Shown here one piece after another: positions 51,093 through 60,447 of a stretch of DNA of 64,000 nucleotides. A program made the position numbers and the translations under genes. The DNA is from DASSUW01 sp963774155 (GTDB lineage: Bacteria; Actinomycetota; Thermoleophilia; Solirubrobacterales; Solirubrobacteraceae): contig CAVZDW010000013.1 in the NCBI GenBank assembly GCA_963774155.1, positions 73,192 through 137,191 of the forward strand, written 5' to 3'. The notes below the pieces were generated by a model, which searched no databases, had not been told where the DNA came from, and saw nothing but the letters and a program-made list of their open reading frames with translations. Within the stretch, counting starts at the first letter, position 1, and every line of letters starts with the position of its first letter.

Positions 51093-51527
51093 ATGCAAAT
51101 CGGCACGACCTCGTCCCTGGCCATCCAGCTCGAGCGGCGCTTGAGCCGTGTGAACCAGCTCCTGCGCGCGAACGCGCGGGTGCGCAGCAGCGTCGCGGCG
51201 CTGTTGACGCTCCGCCGCCTCGAGGATGAGGGGCCGCTGCGGATCACCGATCTGGCCGCTGCGGAGCTGGTCGCGCAGCCGACGATGACCGGGATCGTTC
51301 GCCGCCTCGCGGCCGACGGGCTGGTCATGCGCTCGTCGGATCCCGACGACGCGCGGGCGGTTCGCGTGGCGCTCACCGAGGCCGGACGCGAGGAGCTCGC
51401 CAGCGTGCGCAGCTCGCGCGTCGCCGTCCTCCAGGACCGGCTCGACCGGCTCGACGACGAAGCCCTCGCCACGCTCGCGGCCGCGCTCCCTGCCCTTGAA
51501 GACCTCCTCCTGACGGACCCCCACTGA
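51093..51527 (+). CDS. MarR-family transcriptional regulator
   Basis: 144 residues. The winged helix-turn-helix includes LRITDLAAAELVAQPTMTGI and VRRLAADGLVMRSSDPDDAR, and AVRVALTEAGREELASVRSS forms the wing and following helix. The stop overlaps the transporter ATG (TGATG), so it very likely controls that MFS pump together with itself. The TATAGGT repeats upstream are a candidate site. Confidence 0.92.
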   Translation: MQIGTTSSLAIQLERRLSRVNQLLRANARVRSSVAALLTLRRLEDEGPLRITDLAAAELVAQPTMTGIVRRLAADGLVMRSSDPDDARAVRVALTEAGREELASVRSSRVAVLQDRLDRLDDEALATLAAALPALEDLLLTDPH

Positions 51528-53158
51528 TGCCAATCTCCTCCCCCCGGCTGTTCGACCAGCCACGCGCCGTCCTGGCTGTCGCCTTCGCGTGCGTCGTCGC
51601 CTTCATGGGCATCGGCCTGGTCGACCCGATCCTCCCGACCCTCGCCAGCGAGCTCGACGCGACGCCGAGCGAGGTCTCCCTGCTCTTCACCACCTACTTC
51701 GCCATGACCGGCGTGTCGATGCTCGTCACGGGGTGGGTCGCGAGCCGCATCGGCCCGCGCCGCACGCTGCTGTCCGGGCTCGCGCTGGTCGTGATCTTCT
51801 CCGCGCTCGCGGGCGCGGCCGGCAGCGTGTTCGAGATCGCCGGCTTCCGCCTCGGGTGGGGCCTCGGCAACGCGCTCTTCATCGCCACCGCGCTGTCCGT
51901 CATCGTCGGGTCGGCGGCGGGCGGTCTGACCAGCGCGATCATCCTCTACGAGGCGGCGCTGGGGCTCGGCATCGCGTCCGGCCCGCTGCTCGGCGGCCTG
52001 CTCGGCGACATCACGTGGCGCGGGCCGTTCTTCGGCACCGCGGCGCTGATGGCCGTCGGCTTCATCCTCATCACGGTCTTCCTCGAGCCGGTGCCGAAGC
52101 CGGCGCGGCGCGTGTCGTTCACCGATCCGCTGCGCGCGCTGTCGCACGGCGGTCTGCGCTCGATGGCCATCGTGGCCGTCTTCTACAACTTCGGCTTCTT
52201 CACGATCCTCGCCTACACGCCGTTCCTGCTCGGCCTGGGGGCGCACGAGCTCGGCGCGATCTACTTCGGCTGGGGCCTGCTGCTGGCGCTGACGTCCGTG
52301 TTCGGGGCCCAGCGGCTCGAGCGGCGGCTCGGGCTCGTGGTCGTCCTGGGGGTGGCCCTGGGCGGCGTGGCCCTGGACCTGCTCGCCGGCGGGCTGCTGC
52401 ACGACTCCGTCGCCGGGCTGATCGTCGTGGTCGTGCTCTCGGGCGGCCTGCTCGGGATCGCCAACACCGTGCTGACCGAAGCCGTCATGGCCGCTGCCGT
52501 GGTCGAGCGGTCGGTCGCCTCTTCCGCCTACAGCTTCGTCCGCTTCACCGGCGGCGCCATCGCGCCGTGGATCGCGGGCAAGCTCGGCGAGCACGTCTCC
52601 GAGCCGGCCCCGATGTACCTCGGCGCCGGCATGGTCGGCTTGTCGGTCGTGGCGCTGGTGCTCTCGCGGCACCACCTCCGCCGCCACGAGGAGCCGGTGA
52701 TCGAGGCCGTCCCGGCCGTCCCGACGGGCGCCGTCCTCGTGGCCATGGACGCGACGCCCTCGGCCGAGATCGTGCTGGAGACGGCGGGCCGCGTCGCGCG
52801 CTCACGCGGCGTCCCCGTCCACGTCGTCCACATCCGCGAGACCCGCGTCGTCGCCGACGAGGTCGCCGAGCTCGAGGATCAGGCCGCCGCCGCCGCGCTC
52901 GTGGCCGACGCCGTGGCCCGCCTCGGCGACGGTGCGACCGGCGAGGTGCTCGACGTCACCGGCCACCACGAAGACGCGGCCACCGCCGTGCTCGGACTGG
53001 CCGAACGCATCCTCCCGGTCGCCATCGTGGTCGGCCGCCCGGGCCGGCACGGCGGCGAGCTGGGCGCCCCGAGCCTCACGACCCTGCTCACCGAGCGCGC
53101 ACCGTGCGACGTCGTCGTGGTGGCCGGCGCCGCACGCCGCGTGCCCGTTCCCGCCTGA
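51527..53158 (+). CDS. MFS transporter fused to a universal-stress (USP) domain
   Basis: 543 residues. Residues 1-390 are a 12-helix MFS drug/proton antiporter-like domain (ASRIGPRRTLLSGLALVVIF between helices 2 and 3, GPLLGGLLGDITWRGPFF with the antiporter-like motif). Residues about 400-535 are a USP-like domain (TGAVLVAMDATPSAEIVLET, VPVHVVHIRETRVVADEVAE, IVVGRPGRHGGELGAPSLTT) containing the ATP-binding-type GRxGRHG. Fusion of a pump to a cytosolic USP domain suggests regulation by nucleotide or stress signals. It is coupled to MarR. Confidence 0.88.
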   Translation: MPISSPRLFDQPRAVLAVAFACVVAFMGIGLVDPILPTLASELDATPSEVSLLFTTYFAMTGVSMLVTGWVASRIGPRRTLLSGLALVVIFSALAGAAGSVFEIAGFRLGWGLGNALFIATALSVIVGSAAGGLTSAIILYEAALGLGIASGPLLGGLLGDITWRGPFFGTAALMAVGFILITVFLEPVPKPARRVSFTDPLRALSHGGLRSMAIVAVFYNFGFFTILAYTPFLLGLGAHELGAIYFGWGLLLALTSVFGAQRLERRLGLVVVLGVALGGVALDLLAGGLLHDSVAGLIVVVVLSGGLLGIANTVLTEAVMAAAVVERSVASSAYSFVRFTGGAIAPWIAGKLGEHVSEPAPMYLGAGMVGLSVVALVLSRHHLRRHEEPVIEAVPAVPTGAVLVAMDATPSAEIVLETAGRVARSRGVPVHVVHIRETRVVADEVAELEDQAAAAALVADAVARLGDGATGEVLDVTGHHEDAATAVLGLAERILPVAIVVGRPGRHGGELGAPSLTTLLTERAPCDVVVVAGAARRVPVPA

Positions 53159-53351
53159 GCCCGCGCTCCCGGCACCCGACGCCGTCGGGCAGGCCGCTGC
53201 TCGGCGGCGGTCGAGATCGGGTGTTGCGGGGGTCCGAAATCGTGCGTTCGCCCGATGCGCCGGCCACCGGTCCGGCCGTACGGTCGGCAGACCGCCCTTC
53301 CCTGCCGCCCGGGGGGTCGCGGACAGCCCCCGACACGAAGGACGCCCAACG

Positions 53352-54605
53352 GTGAAGCTCGCCGTTGCCATGACGCTGCGCCTGCTCTCGGGCGCCGCGC
53401 TCGCACTGACCGACGCCTACGGCCTGCACTCGATGGTCTACTCGAACGCGCCGTCGGGCTTCAAGGACGCGATGTTCCGCGAGGCCGCCGCGGTCGGCGC
53501 CCGTGACATCCGCGCCGACCTGGCGTTCACGCAGGTGATCCTCGGCACACGGGGCGAGCGCGACTGGGCCGCGGTGGACGAGTACGTGGTGCTCGCCCGC
53601 CGCTACGAGCTGAACTTGACGCTCGTGCTCCTCGCGACGCCCGTGTGGGCCGCCGATTGCCCGAGTCCGGCCGCGGCCGCCGAGTCCTACAAGTGCGCGC
53701 CCTCGGACCCCGCGCAGTTCGGACAGTGGGCGGGCGAGATCGCCCGCCGCACGAAGGGCACGATCAGCCACTTCGAGATCCTCAACGAGCCCGACCACCC
53801 GGACGGCTACTACGGCACCCCCGTCCAGTACGCGCGGACGCTGGTGGCCTCCTACAAGGCGATCAAGGCCGCCAACCCGCGCGCGCGGGTGCTGCTCGGC
53901 GGCATCCACAAGCCGATCGGCGACGGCTGGATCGGCCGCGCGTTGCGCGTCCCCGGCGCTGCGCGGAGCTTCGACGTCGCGAATGTCCACATCCGCGGCG
54001 GGCTGCGTTCCGTGGCCCGGCAGACCCGACGCTGGAAGGCCTTCTTCGCCGCCTACGGGTTCACCGGGCCGCTGTGGGTGACCGAGCACGGCTATCCGTC
54101 GGACACCGCCTACCAGACCGACTCGCGCTTCACCGGCGGCGAGCGGGCGCAGGCGCGCTACCTCCGCGCCTCGCTCCCCGCCATCGTCCGCGCCGGCGCC
54201 GGCAAGGTGTTCGTCAGCCTGCGCGACAACCTCTCCGGTGCCTTCGCCTCCGAAGGCGTCCTCGGGGGCACCGTGGCCGACCCGCCGTCCGCGAACCCGC
54301 ACATCATCCGCAAGCGGTCCTTCTACGCGCTCCGCGCGATGATCGCCGAGCGGAGGGGGCGGGATTCGAACCCGCGGTCCGCTTGCACGGACTCCGGTTT
54401 TCAAGACCGGTGCATTCGACCACTCTGCCACCCCTCCGGGCCGTCCATGATGACTGCCCGCCGCCCGTGGCGGGCAGGTGACCGGACATGTTCGACGGCT
54501 TCGCGCTCGAGCGGATCGACGTCGGTGAGGCGGTGCTGCGGGTGCGGCACGGCGGTCAAGGGCCGCCGCTGCTCCTCCTTCACGGGCATCCGCGGACCCA
54601 TGTGA
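53352..54605 (+). CDS. Glycoside-hydrolase-like (clan A, GH39-like) secreted protein; C-terminal tail reads through a tRNA gene
   Basis: A signal-like start (GTG at 53352, VKLAVAMTLRLLSGAALALT) precedes a TIM-barrel region. HFEILNEPDHPDGYYGTPVQ carries the clan-A acid/base Glu after Asn, and LWVTEHGYPSDTAYQ the likely nucleophile Glu. Substrate unknown. The catalytic domain ends near residue 333 (SFYALRAMIAER). The frame then has no stop, passes through the antisense of tRNA-Ser (encoding RGRDSNPRS) and on to 54605, overlapping the hydrolase gene. The true stop may be lost, or the tail may be real but meaningless. Confidence 0.75.
   Translation: MKLAVAMTLRLLSGAALALTDAYGLHSMVYSNAPSGFKDAMFREAAAVGARDIRADLAFTQVILGTRGERDWAAVDEYVVLARRYELNLTLVLLATPVWAADCPSPAAAAESYKCAPSDPAQFGQWAGEIARRTKGTISHFEILNEPDHPDGYYGTPVQYARTLVASYKAIKAANPRARVLLGGIHKPIGDGWIGRALRVPGAARSFDVANVHIRGGLRSVARQTRRWKAFFAAYGFTGPLWVTEHGYPSDTAYQTDSRFTGGERAQARYLRASLPAIVRAGAGKVFVSLRDNLSGAFASEGVLGGTVADPPSANPHIIRKRSFYALRAMIAERRGRDSNPRSACTDSGFQDRCIRPLCHPSGPSMMTARRPWRAGDRTCSTASRSSGSTSVRRCCGCGTAVKGRRCSSFTGIRGPM
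54351..54437 (-). tRNA. tRNA-Ser (anticodon UGA)
   Basis: Read on the minus strand: a 7-bp acceptor stem GGAGGGG/CCCCTCC, anticodon loop CTTGAAA (UGA, reading UCA), a long variable arm, and the T-loop GTTCGAATC. CCA is not encoded. It is 87 nt, class II as expected for serine. It lies inside the apparent 3' end of the glycoside-hydrolase ORF on the other strand. Confidence 0.95.
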
Positions 54606-55360
54606 CGTGGCATGCGGTCGCGCCGCTGCTGGCGAGCGACCACACCGTGGTCTGCCCCGACCTGCGCGGGTACGGCGAGTCGTCGAAGCCGCCCACCACC
54701 GCGGACCACGAGCCGTACTCCAAGCGGGCGATGGCCCGCGACGCCGTCGCGCTGATGGCCGCGCTCGGGCACGAGCGGTTCGCGGTCGCGGGCCACGATC
54801 GCGGGAGCTACGTCGCCTTCCGGACGGCGATGGACCACCCGGAGCGCGTGACCGCGCTGGCCGTGCTCGACTCGGTGCCGATCGGCGAGGTGCTGGCCCG
54901 CGCCGACGCCCGCTTCGCCGCGGCCTGGTGGCACTGGTTCTTCCTCGGCCAGACCGAGAAGCCCGCCGAGCGGGTCATCTCCCGCGACCCGGACGCCTGG
55001 TACACGGCGACGGCCGAGCACATGGGGGAGGAGGCGTTCGCCGACTTCCGGCGGGCGATCCACGACCCGGAGACGGTCCACGCGATGTGCGAGGACTACC
55101 GGGCCGGCCTCGGGATCGACCGCGAGCACGACGACGCCGACCGCGCCGCCGGCCGCCGGGTCAGGTGCCCGACGCTCGTCGCGTGGTCGCTGCGGGACGA
55201 CCTCGAGGACCTGTGGAGCGACCCGGTCGCGATCTGGCGCGAGTGGGCGGACGACGTCCGCGGCGCGACGATCGACAGCGGCCACCACATGGCCGAGGAG
55301 GCACCGCAGGAGCTGGCGGCCGTGCTGCGGGAGTTCCTCAGCGCTCGCGCTTCGGCCTGA
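54488..55360 (+). CDS. Alpha/beta hydrolase, fluoroacetate-dehalogenase-like
   Basis: 290 residues. GPPLLLLHGHPRTHVTWHAV is the oxyanion-hole motif. The nucleophile elbow is VAGHDRGSYVAFRTAMDHPE, with Asp as nucleophile, as in haloacetate dehalogenases and epoxide hydrolases. YGESSKPPTTADHEPYSKRA is the typical cap entry. The catalytic His is in TIDSGHHMAEEAPQE. Specificity cannot be read. The start is ATG at 54488. The 3' end overlaps a small minus-strand gene by 23 bases. Confidence 0.88.
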   Translation: MFDGFALERIDVGEAVLRVRHGGQGPPLLLLHGHPRTHVTWHAVAPLLASDHTVVCPDLRGYGESSKPPTTADHEPYSKRAMARDAVALMAALGHERFAVAGHDRGSYVAFRTAMDHPERVTALAVLDSVPIGEVLARADARFAAAWWHWFFLGQTEKPAERVISRDPDAWYTATAEHMGEEAFADFRRAIHDPETVHAMCEDYRAGLGIDREHDDADRAAGRRVRCPTLVAWSLRDDLEDLWSDPVAIWREWADDVRGATIDSGHHMAEEAPQELAAVLREFLSARASA

Positions 55361-55535
55361 GCCACTTCGGCACCTCGACCGGGATCTGGAACACGGTCGA
55401 GGTGAGCGACTTGCGGTCCTCGCGGCTCGGCCGGTCGTCGTCCGGGTCGTGGCGGTGGCCGGGGATGCGGCTCAGGCGGTCGGCGTGGTCGCCGACGTAG
55501 CCGGCCGGCGGTGGGGTGGGCTTGGAGCGCTTCAT
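55338..55535 (-). CDS. Small basic hypothetical protein
   Basis: 65 residues: MKRSKPTPPPAGYVGDHADR, then HRHDPDDDRPSREDRKSLTS, ending VPKWLRPKRER. It is highly charged and probably disordered. Supported by a good Shine-Dalgarno (GAGGAAGGG) just before the ATG and by its place right after the LysE gene, on the same strand. No family recognised. Confidence 0.45.
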   Translation of the reverse strand: MKRSKPTPPPAGYVGDHADRLSRIPGHRHDPDDDRPSREDRKSLTSTVFQIPVEVPKWLRPKRER

Positions 55536-55574
55536 GTCCCTTCCTCGCGCGGGCGATCGCGGTTGTGACCGCGG

Positions 55575-56216
55575 CTACTTGGAGCGGGGCTCGCCGGCCA
55601 GCGCGGCGACCAGCCCCAGCGAGATGAAGACGCCGCCGCTGAGGCGGTCGAGCGTCCGCCGGGCGCGTGCGGTCTCGCGCAGCCGCCGGCCCGCGCCCGC
55701 CGCCACCAGCGCGTAGGTGCCGTCGCTCACCACGCCGAGCCCGACCAGGAGCGTCCCGAGGACGAGCATCTGCGGCGCGACCGGGCCCGCGGACGGGTCG
55801 ACGAACTGCGGCAGGAAGGCCAGGAAGAAGAGCGCCGTCTTCGGGTTGAGCAGGTTGACCACGGCGCCCTGCCAGAACAGCCGGCGCGGCGAGACGGAGC
55901 CGAGCACGTCGACCTCGTCCTCCGCCTCCCCGTGCGACAGCAGCTTCCGCACGCCGAGCAGGATCAGATAGGCCGCGCCGGCGTACTTGACGATCGTGAA
56001 GGCGGTCGCGGAGGACGCGATCAGGGCCGAGACGCCGAACGCGGCGGCGACCACGTGCACGAGCCCTCCAGCCTGCACGCCGAGCATCGAGGTGACGCCC
56101 GCGCGGCGCCCCTGGGCAAGGCTTCGGGTGACGATGTAGAACACTGAAGGCCCTGGAATGGCGAGGAATGCGAGGCTCGCCGCGGCGAAGAGCAGGAACG
56201 TCGACGCATCGGGCAT
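55575..56216 (-). CDS. LysE-family amino acid/metabolite exporter
   Basis: 213 residues, six helices. FLAIPGPSVFYIVTRSLAQG and GVTSMLGVQAGGLVHVVAAA are the RhtB/LysE opening, and FWQGAVVNLLNPKTALFFLA is the signature block. It exports amino acids or related small metabolites. The start MPDASTFLLFAAAS at 56216 is taken from the family; upstream codons belong to the divergent mreB promoter. Confidence 0.9.
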   Translation of the reverse strand: MPDASTFLLFAAASLAFLAIPGPSVFYIVTRSLAQGRRAGVTSMLGVQAGGLVHVVAAAFGVSALIASSATAFTIVKYAGAAYLILLGVRKLLSHGEAEDEVDVLGSVSPRRLFWQGAVVNLLNPKTALFFLAFLPQFVDPSAGPVAPQMLVLGTLLVGLGVVSDGTYALVAAGAGRRLRETARARRTLDRLSGGVFISLGLVAALAGEPRSK

Positions 56217-56240
56217 GTGGGAACCGTACAGGCGCGCCCC

Positions 56241-56246
56241 TATCCT
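56241..56246 (+). promoter_or_regulatory. Candidate -10 box for a leaderless mreB transcript
   Basis: TATCCT lies 7 bases before the GTG at 56254. There is no Shine-Dalgarno ahead of that GTG, so transcription starting at the start codon is plausible, as is common in actinobacteria. No clear -35 is seen. Confidence 0.35.
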
Positions 56247-56253
56247 CAACGGT

Positions 56254-57315
56254 GTGTCCTCTCGGGGAGTGTTTCGCTCGCAGCGGCGGCGACGGTGGTC
56301 GCTGGCCTCGCTGCGGTCGGTCGGCGACATGGCGATCGACCTCGGCACCGCCAACACGGTCGTCTACGTCCGTGGTCGCGGGATCGTGCTCTCCGAGCCC
56401 TCGGTGGTGGCGATCGACCAGCGCACCGGCGAGGTCCACGCGGTGGGCGCCGACGCCCAGCTGATGATCGGCCGCACGCCGGCCACGATCTCCGCCGACC
56501 GCCCGCTCCGCCACGGCGTGATCGCCGACTTCGAGGTCACCGAGGCGATGCTCCGCCAGTTCGTGGGCAAGGTCCTGCACAGCCGCTTCAGCCGCCCGCG
56601 GCTCGTGATGTGCGCGCCCTCGGGCGTCACCGACGTCGAGCGCCGCGCCGTCGAGGAGGCGTCGCTGAGCGCCGGGGCGCGCGAGGTGCACCTGATCGAG
56701 GAGTCGCTCGCCGCCGCCATCGGCGCCGGCCTGCCGATCGCCGAGCCGGTCGGCCGGATGGTGGTCGACGTCGGCGGCGGCACCAGCGAGGTGGCGGTCA
56801 TCTCGCTCGGCGGCATCGTCGTCTCCCGCTCGCTGCGGGTGGGCGGCTACGACCTCGACGACGCGATCACCAACTACATCCGGCTCGAGCACCGGATGGC
56901 CATCGGCTCCCAGAGCGCGGAGGCGATCAAGCTGGCGATCGGCTCGGCTTCCCGGCTCAAGGAGGAGATCTCCACCCGCATCCGCGGCCGTGACCTGCTC
57001 TCCGGCCTCCCGCGCGAGCTCGAGCTCGACAGCGACGAGGTCCGCCAGGCGATCGACCCGCCGCTGACCGACATCCTCGCGTCGGTGCACGCGACGCTGG
57101 AGGAGACGCCCCCCGAGCTGGCGGCCGACATCGCCACCAACGGCATCGTCCTGGCGGGCGGCGGCGCGCTCCTGCGCGGGTTCGCCGAGCGCATCCACCG
57201 CGAGACCGGCATGCCGGTCCACATCGCCGACGCGCCGCTGACCTGCGTGGCGTCCGGCGCCGGCCAGTCGCTCGAGGAGCTGGACACGCTCGGGCGCCGC
57301 CGCCGGGTGGCGTAG
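56254..57315 (+). CDS. mreB: Rod-shape determining actin homologue MreB
   Basis: About 353 residues. DMAIDLGTANTVVYVRGRGI is phosphate-loop 1. MVVDVGGGTSEVAVISLGGI is phosphate-loop 2. GSASRLKEEISTRIRGRDLL and IVLAGGGALLRGFAERIHRE complete the actin-type ATP site. MreB guides side-wall synthesis in rods. A short basic N-terminal extension (SSRGVFRSQRRRRWSLASLR) precedes the core; starts at 56269 or ATG 56329 are alternatives. No mreC, mreD, rodA or PBP2 gene is beside it. Confidence 0.9.
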   Translation: MSSRGVFRSQRRRRWSLASLRSVGDMAIDLGTANTVVYVRGRGIVLSEPSVVAIDQRTGEVHAVGADAQLMIGRTPATISADRPLRHGVIADFEVTEAMLRQFVGKVLHSRFSRPRLVMCAPSGVTDVERRAVEEASLSAGAREVHLIEESLAAAIGAGLPIAEPVGRMVVDVGGGTSEVAVISLGGIVVSRSLRVGGYDLDDAITNYIRLEHRMAIGSQSAEAIKLAIGSASRLKEEISTRIRGRDLLSGLPRELELDSDEVRQAIDPPLTDILASVHATLEETPPELAADIATNGIVLAGGGALLRGFAERIHRETGMPVHIADAPLTCVASGAGQSLEELDTLGRRRRVA

Positions 57316-57338
57316 GCCCTCTACACTGCGCCCAACCC

Positions 57339-57428
57339 GGAGAGGTGGCCGAGTGGCTGAAGGCACTCGCCTGCTAAGCGAGTATGGGGCGGAAAGCTCC
57401 ATCGCGGGTTCGAATCCCGCCCTCTCCG
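57339..57428 (+). tRNA. tRNA-Ser (anticodon GCU)
   Basis: A 7-bp acceptor stem GGAGAGG/CCTCTCC, the D region GGCCGAGTGG, anticodon loop CTGCTAA (GCU, reading AGC/AGU), a long variable arm and the T-loop GGTTCGAATC. 90 nt, class II. It lies between mreB and the giant secreted protein. The 99 bases after it (57429-57527) show no other feature. Confidence 0.96.
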
Positions 57429-57527
57429 CTCACGGTCGCGATGTTGGTGTGTCGAAAATCCGACCACCCGACCTATGCCTTCGTAGCGTTGCGTCCTCGC
57501 TGAGCGGCCATAGGGTTTCGGACGGTC

Positions 57528-60447
57528 GTGCTCCGAATCCTCCCCACGCTCGTCGCGCTGCTCCTGGTGCTCGCGGCGCCCGCTCACGCTGCCGGCATCG
57601 ACGAGGACCCGTTCGCCCCGGGCCTCTTCGCGGCGGCGGCCGACGTGCCCGACGACTTCGTCGAGGAGACGGCCTTCAACAACCTGATGGCGCCGGCGTC
57701 CATCTCGTTCTCTCCCGATGGGCGCGTCTTCGTCGCCCAGCTCGACGGCGTCATCAAGGTCTTCGACGGACTCGAGGACTCCAGCGCGACGGTGTACGCC
57801 GACCTCTCCGAGCAGGTCGCCTGGCACAACGACCGCGGCCTCATGGGCATGACCCTGGACCCGCAGTTCACGACGGGCCGCCCGTACCTCTACGTCGCCT
57901 ACACGTACGACGCCGCGATCGGCGCCACCGCCCCCCGCTGGAACGACAACTGCACCGACCCGCCGGGCGCCGAGCGCGACGGCTGCATCGTCAGCGGCCG
58001 CGTCTCGAAGATCCTGCCCGACGGCTCCGAGATCCCGCTCATCAAGGACGACTGGTGCCAGCAGTACCCGAGCCACTCGCTCGGCGACGTGCACTTCGGC
58101 CCCGACGGCGCGCTCTACGTCAGCTCCGGCGACGGCGCCAGCTACACGTTCGCCGACTACGGCCAGGACGGCTCGCCGGTCAACCCGTGCGGGGACCACC
58201 CGCGCGCCGTGGGCCAGGCCCAGACGCCCCCGACCGCCGAGGGCGGCGCGCTGCGCAGCCAGGACGTGCGCACGAGCTCCGATCCCACCGGCCTCGACGG
58301 CACGATCATCCGGGTCGATCCGGACACCGGCGACCCGCTCCCCAGCAACCCGGGAACCGGCGATCTCAACGCGCGCCGGATCGTCGCCTACGGCCTGCGC
58401 AACCCGTTCCGCTTCGCGTTCAAGCCCGGCACGTCGGACATCTACGCGGGCGACGTCGGCTGGCTGGCCTGGGAGGAGATCAACAAGATCCCCGACGTCG
58501 CGTCGCAGGTGCGCAACTACGGCTGGCCCTGCTACGAGGGCAACGGGCGCCAGTCGGGCTACGACGCGCTCGGCCTGAACATCTGCCGCGATCTCTACAA
58601 CGACGGCAGCGCGATCCCGCCGCTCTACACGTATAACCACAGCGCCAAGGTGGCGACCGAGAGCTGCCCGGTCGGCTCCTCCTCGGTCTCGGGCGTCGAG
58701 TTCAACGACGGCGGCACCTTCCCGGCGGCCTACGACGGCGCGATGTTCTGGGCCGACTACTCGCGCAACTGCATCTGGGTCATGTTCCCCGGCCCGGACG
58801 GGTCGCCCAACCCGGCCACGCGACAGGTCTTCGCCGACGGCGCGGCGTCGCCGGTCGACCTCGAGATGGGCCCCGGCGGCGACCTCTACTACGCCAGCGT
58901 GGGCACCGGCGAGATCATGCGGATCCGGGCCGTCAACCCGAACCGGGCGCCCACCGCCGCGTTCACGGCCACCCCGCAGACCGGCAACCCACCGCTGCAG
59001 GTCTCCTTCAACGGCGCCGGCTCCAGCGACCCCAACGACGACCCGCTGCAGTACGCCTGGGACCTCGACGGCGACGGCGCGTTCGACGACTCGACGTCCG
59101 CGACGCCGACCCGCACCTACACACAGGAGGGCCACGTCACCGTGCGCCTGCGGGTGACGGATCCCGGCGGGCTCGCCGACACCGTGCAGACGGAGATCAC
59201 CGTCGGCACGCCGCCGGTCGTCCAGATCGCCGCGCCGACCGGCAGCACCACGTATGCCGTCGGCGATCCGGTGCCGTTCAGCGGCAGCGCCACGAGCAAC
59301 GGCAACCCGGTGCCGGCCTCCGGCCTGCGCTGGACGGTCGATCTGCACCACTGCTCGGCCATCAACCCGTCGAGCTGCCACGTGCATCACATCCAGGACT
59401 TCGCGGGCGTCGCCTCGGGCTCGTTCAGCTACCCCGACCACGAGTACCCGTCCTACATCGAGCTCGGCCTCACGGCCACGACGGCGGGCGGGCTGCACAC
59501 GAGCCGGTCCGTGCGGCTGGATCCCAAGACGGTCTCGCTGACCTTCGACAGTGTGCCTTCGGGCCTCCAGGTCGCCGTCGGCGGCGAGGCCTCCACGACG
59601 CCGTTCACCCGCTCGGTCGCGCAGAACTCGACGGTCGGCGTCGCCGCGCCGCCGAGCCAGGTGTTCGAGGGCTTCTCCTACGACTTCTCGTCGTGGTCGG
59701 ACGGGGGCGCCGCCGCCCACCAGTTCACCGCGCCGAGCTCGGCCGCGACCTACACCGCGACGTACGCGGAGGCCGCCTGCGCGGTGCTGCCAGGGCTGGT
59801 CGGCGCGTGGGGCTTCGACGAGCCGTCCGGTACGGCGGTCTTCGACACCTCCGGCCACACGAACACGGGCACGATCGCCGGCGCCACGCGCACCGCGGAC
59901 GGCCGCTACGGGAGGGCCCTGAGCTTCGACGGCAGCAACGACATGGTCACGGTGCCCGACGCGATCTCGCTCGATCTCGTCTCCGGGATGACGCTCCAGG
60001 CCTGGGTGAACCCGACGGCGCTCGGCCCGTGGCGGACCGTGATCCTCAAGGAGCAGCCCGGCAACCTGGCGTACGGCATGTACGCGAACGACGGCACCGG
60101 CCGGCCCACCGGCCACGTCGCCGTGCCGTCCGACACGCGCACGACCGGCACGCCGCTGCCGCTCAACACCTGGACGCACATGGCCGTCACCTACGACGGC
60201 ACGACGCTCCGGCTGTACGAGAACGGCGCCCAGGTCGCGAGCGAGCTGACGCCCGGGAGCATCACGGTCAGCAACGGCGCGCTGCGCTTCGGCGGCAACG
60301 CGGTCTGGGACGAGTACTTCGCGGGCCGCATCGACGACGTGCGGATCTACGACCGCGCGCTCACGCCGGCCGAGCTGAGCGCCGACCAGTCGCGGCCGGT
60401 GACCTGCACGAACGAGCCGGGAGCGCCGGTGCTCTCGGTCTCGCCCG
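57528..60447 (+). CDS. Giant secreted protein, part 1: sorbosone-dehydrogenase-like propeller, PKD and LamG (frame-broken)
   Basis: A signal peptide (VLRILPTLVALLLVLAAPAH) is followed by a six-bladed beta-propeller of the PQQ-dependent sugar/sorbosone dehydrogenase type (MAPASISFSPDGRVFVAQLD, RIVAYGLRNPFRFAFKPGTS, GDVGWLAWEEINK) over about residues 35-470. A PKD-like domain (PLQVSFNGAGSSDPNDDPLQ), a further beta region, and a LamG domain (GLVGAWGFDEPSGTAVF to VRIYDRALTPAELS) follow. At 60447-60448 one extra G throws the frame out, exactly where the next repeat (LSVSP...) begins. The out-of-frame ORF continues to 60866. Confidence 0.85.
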
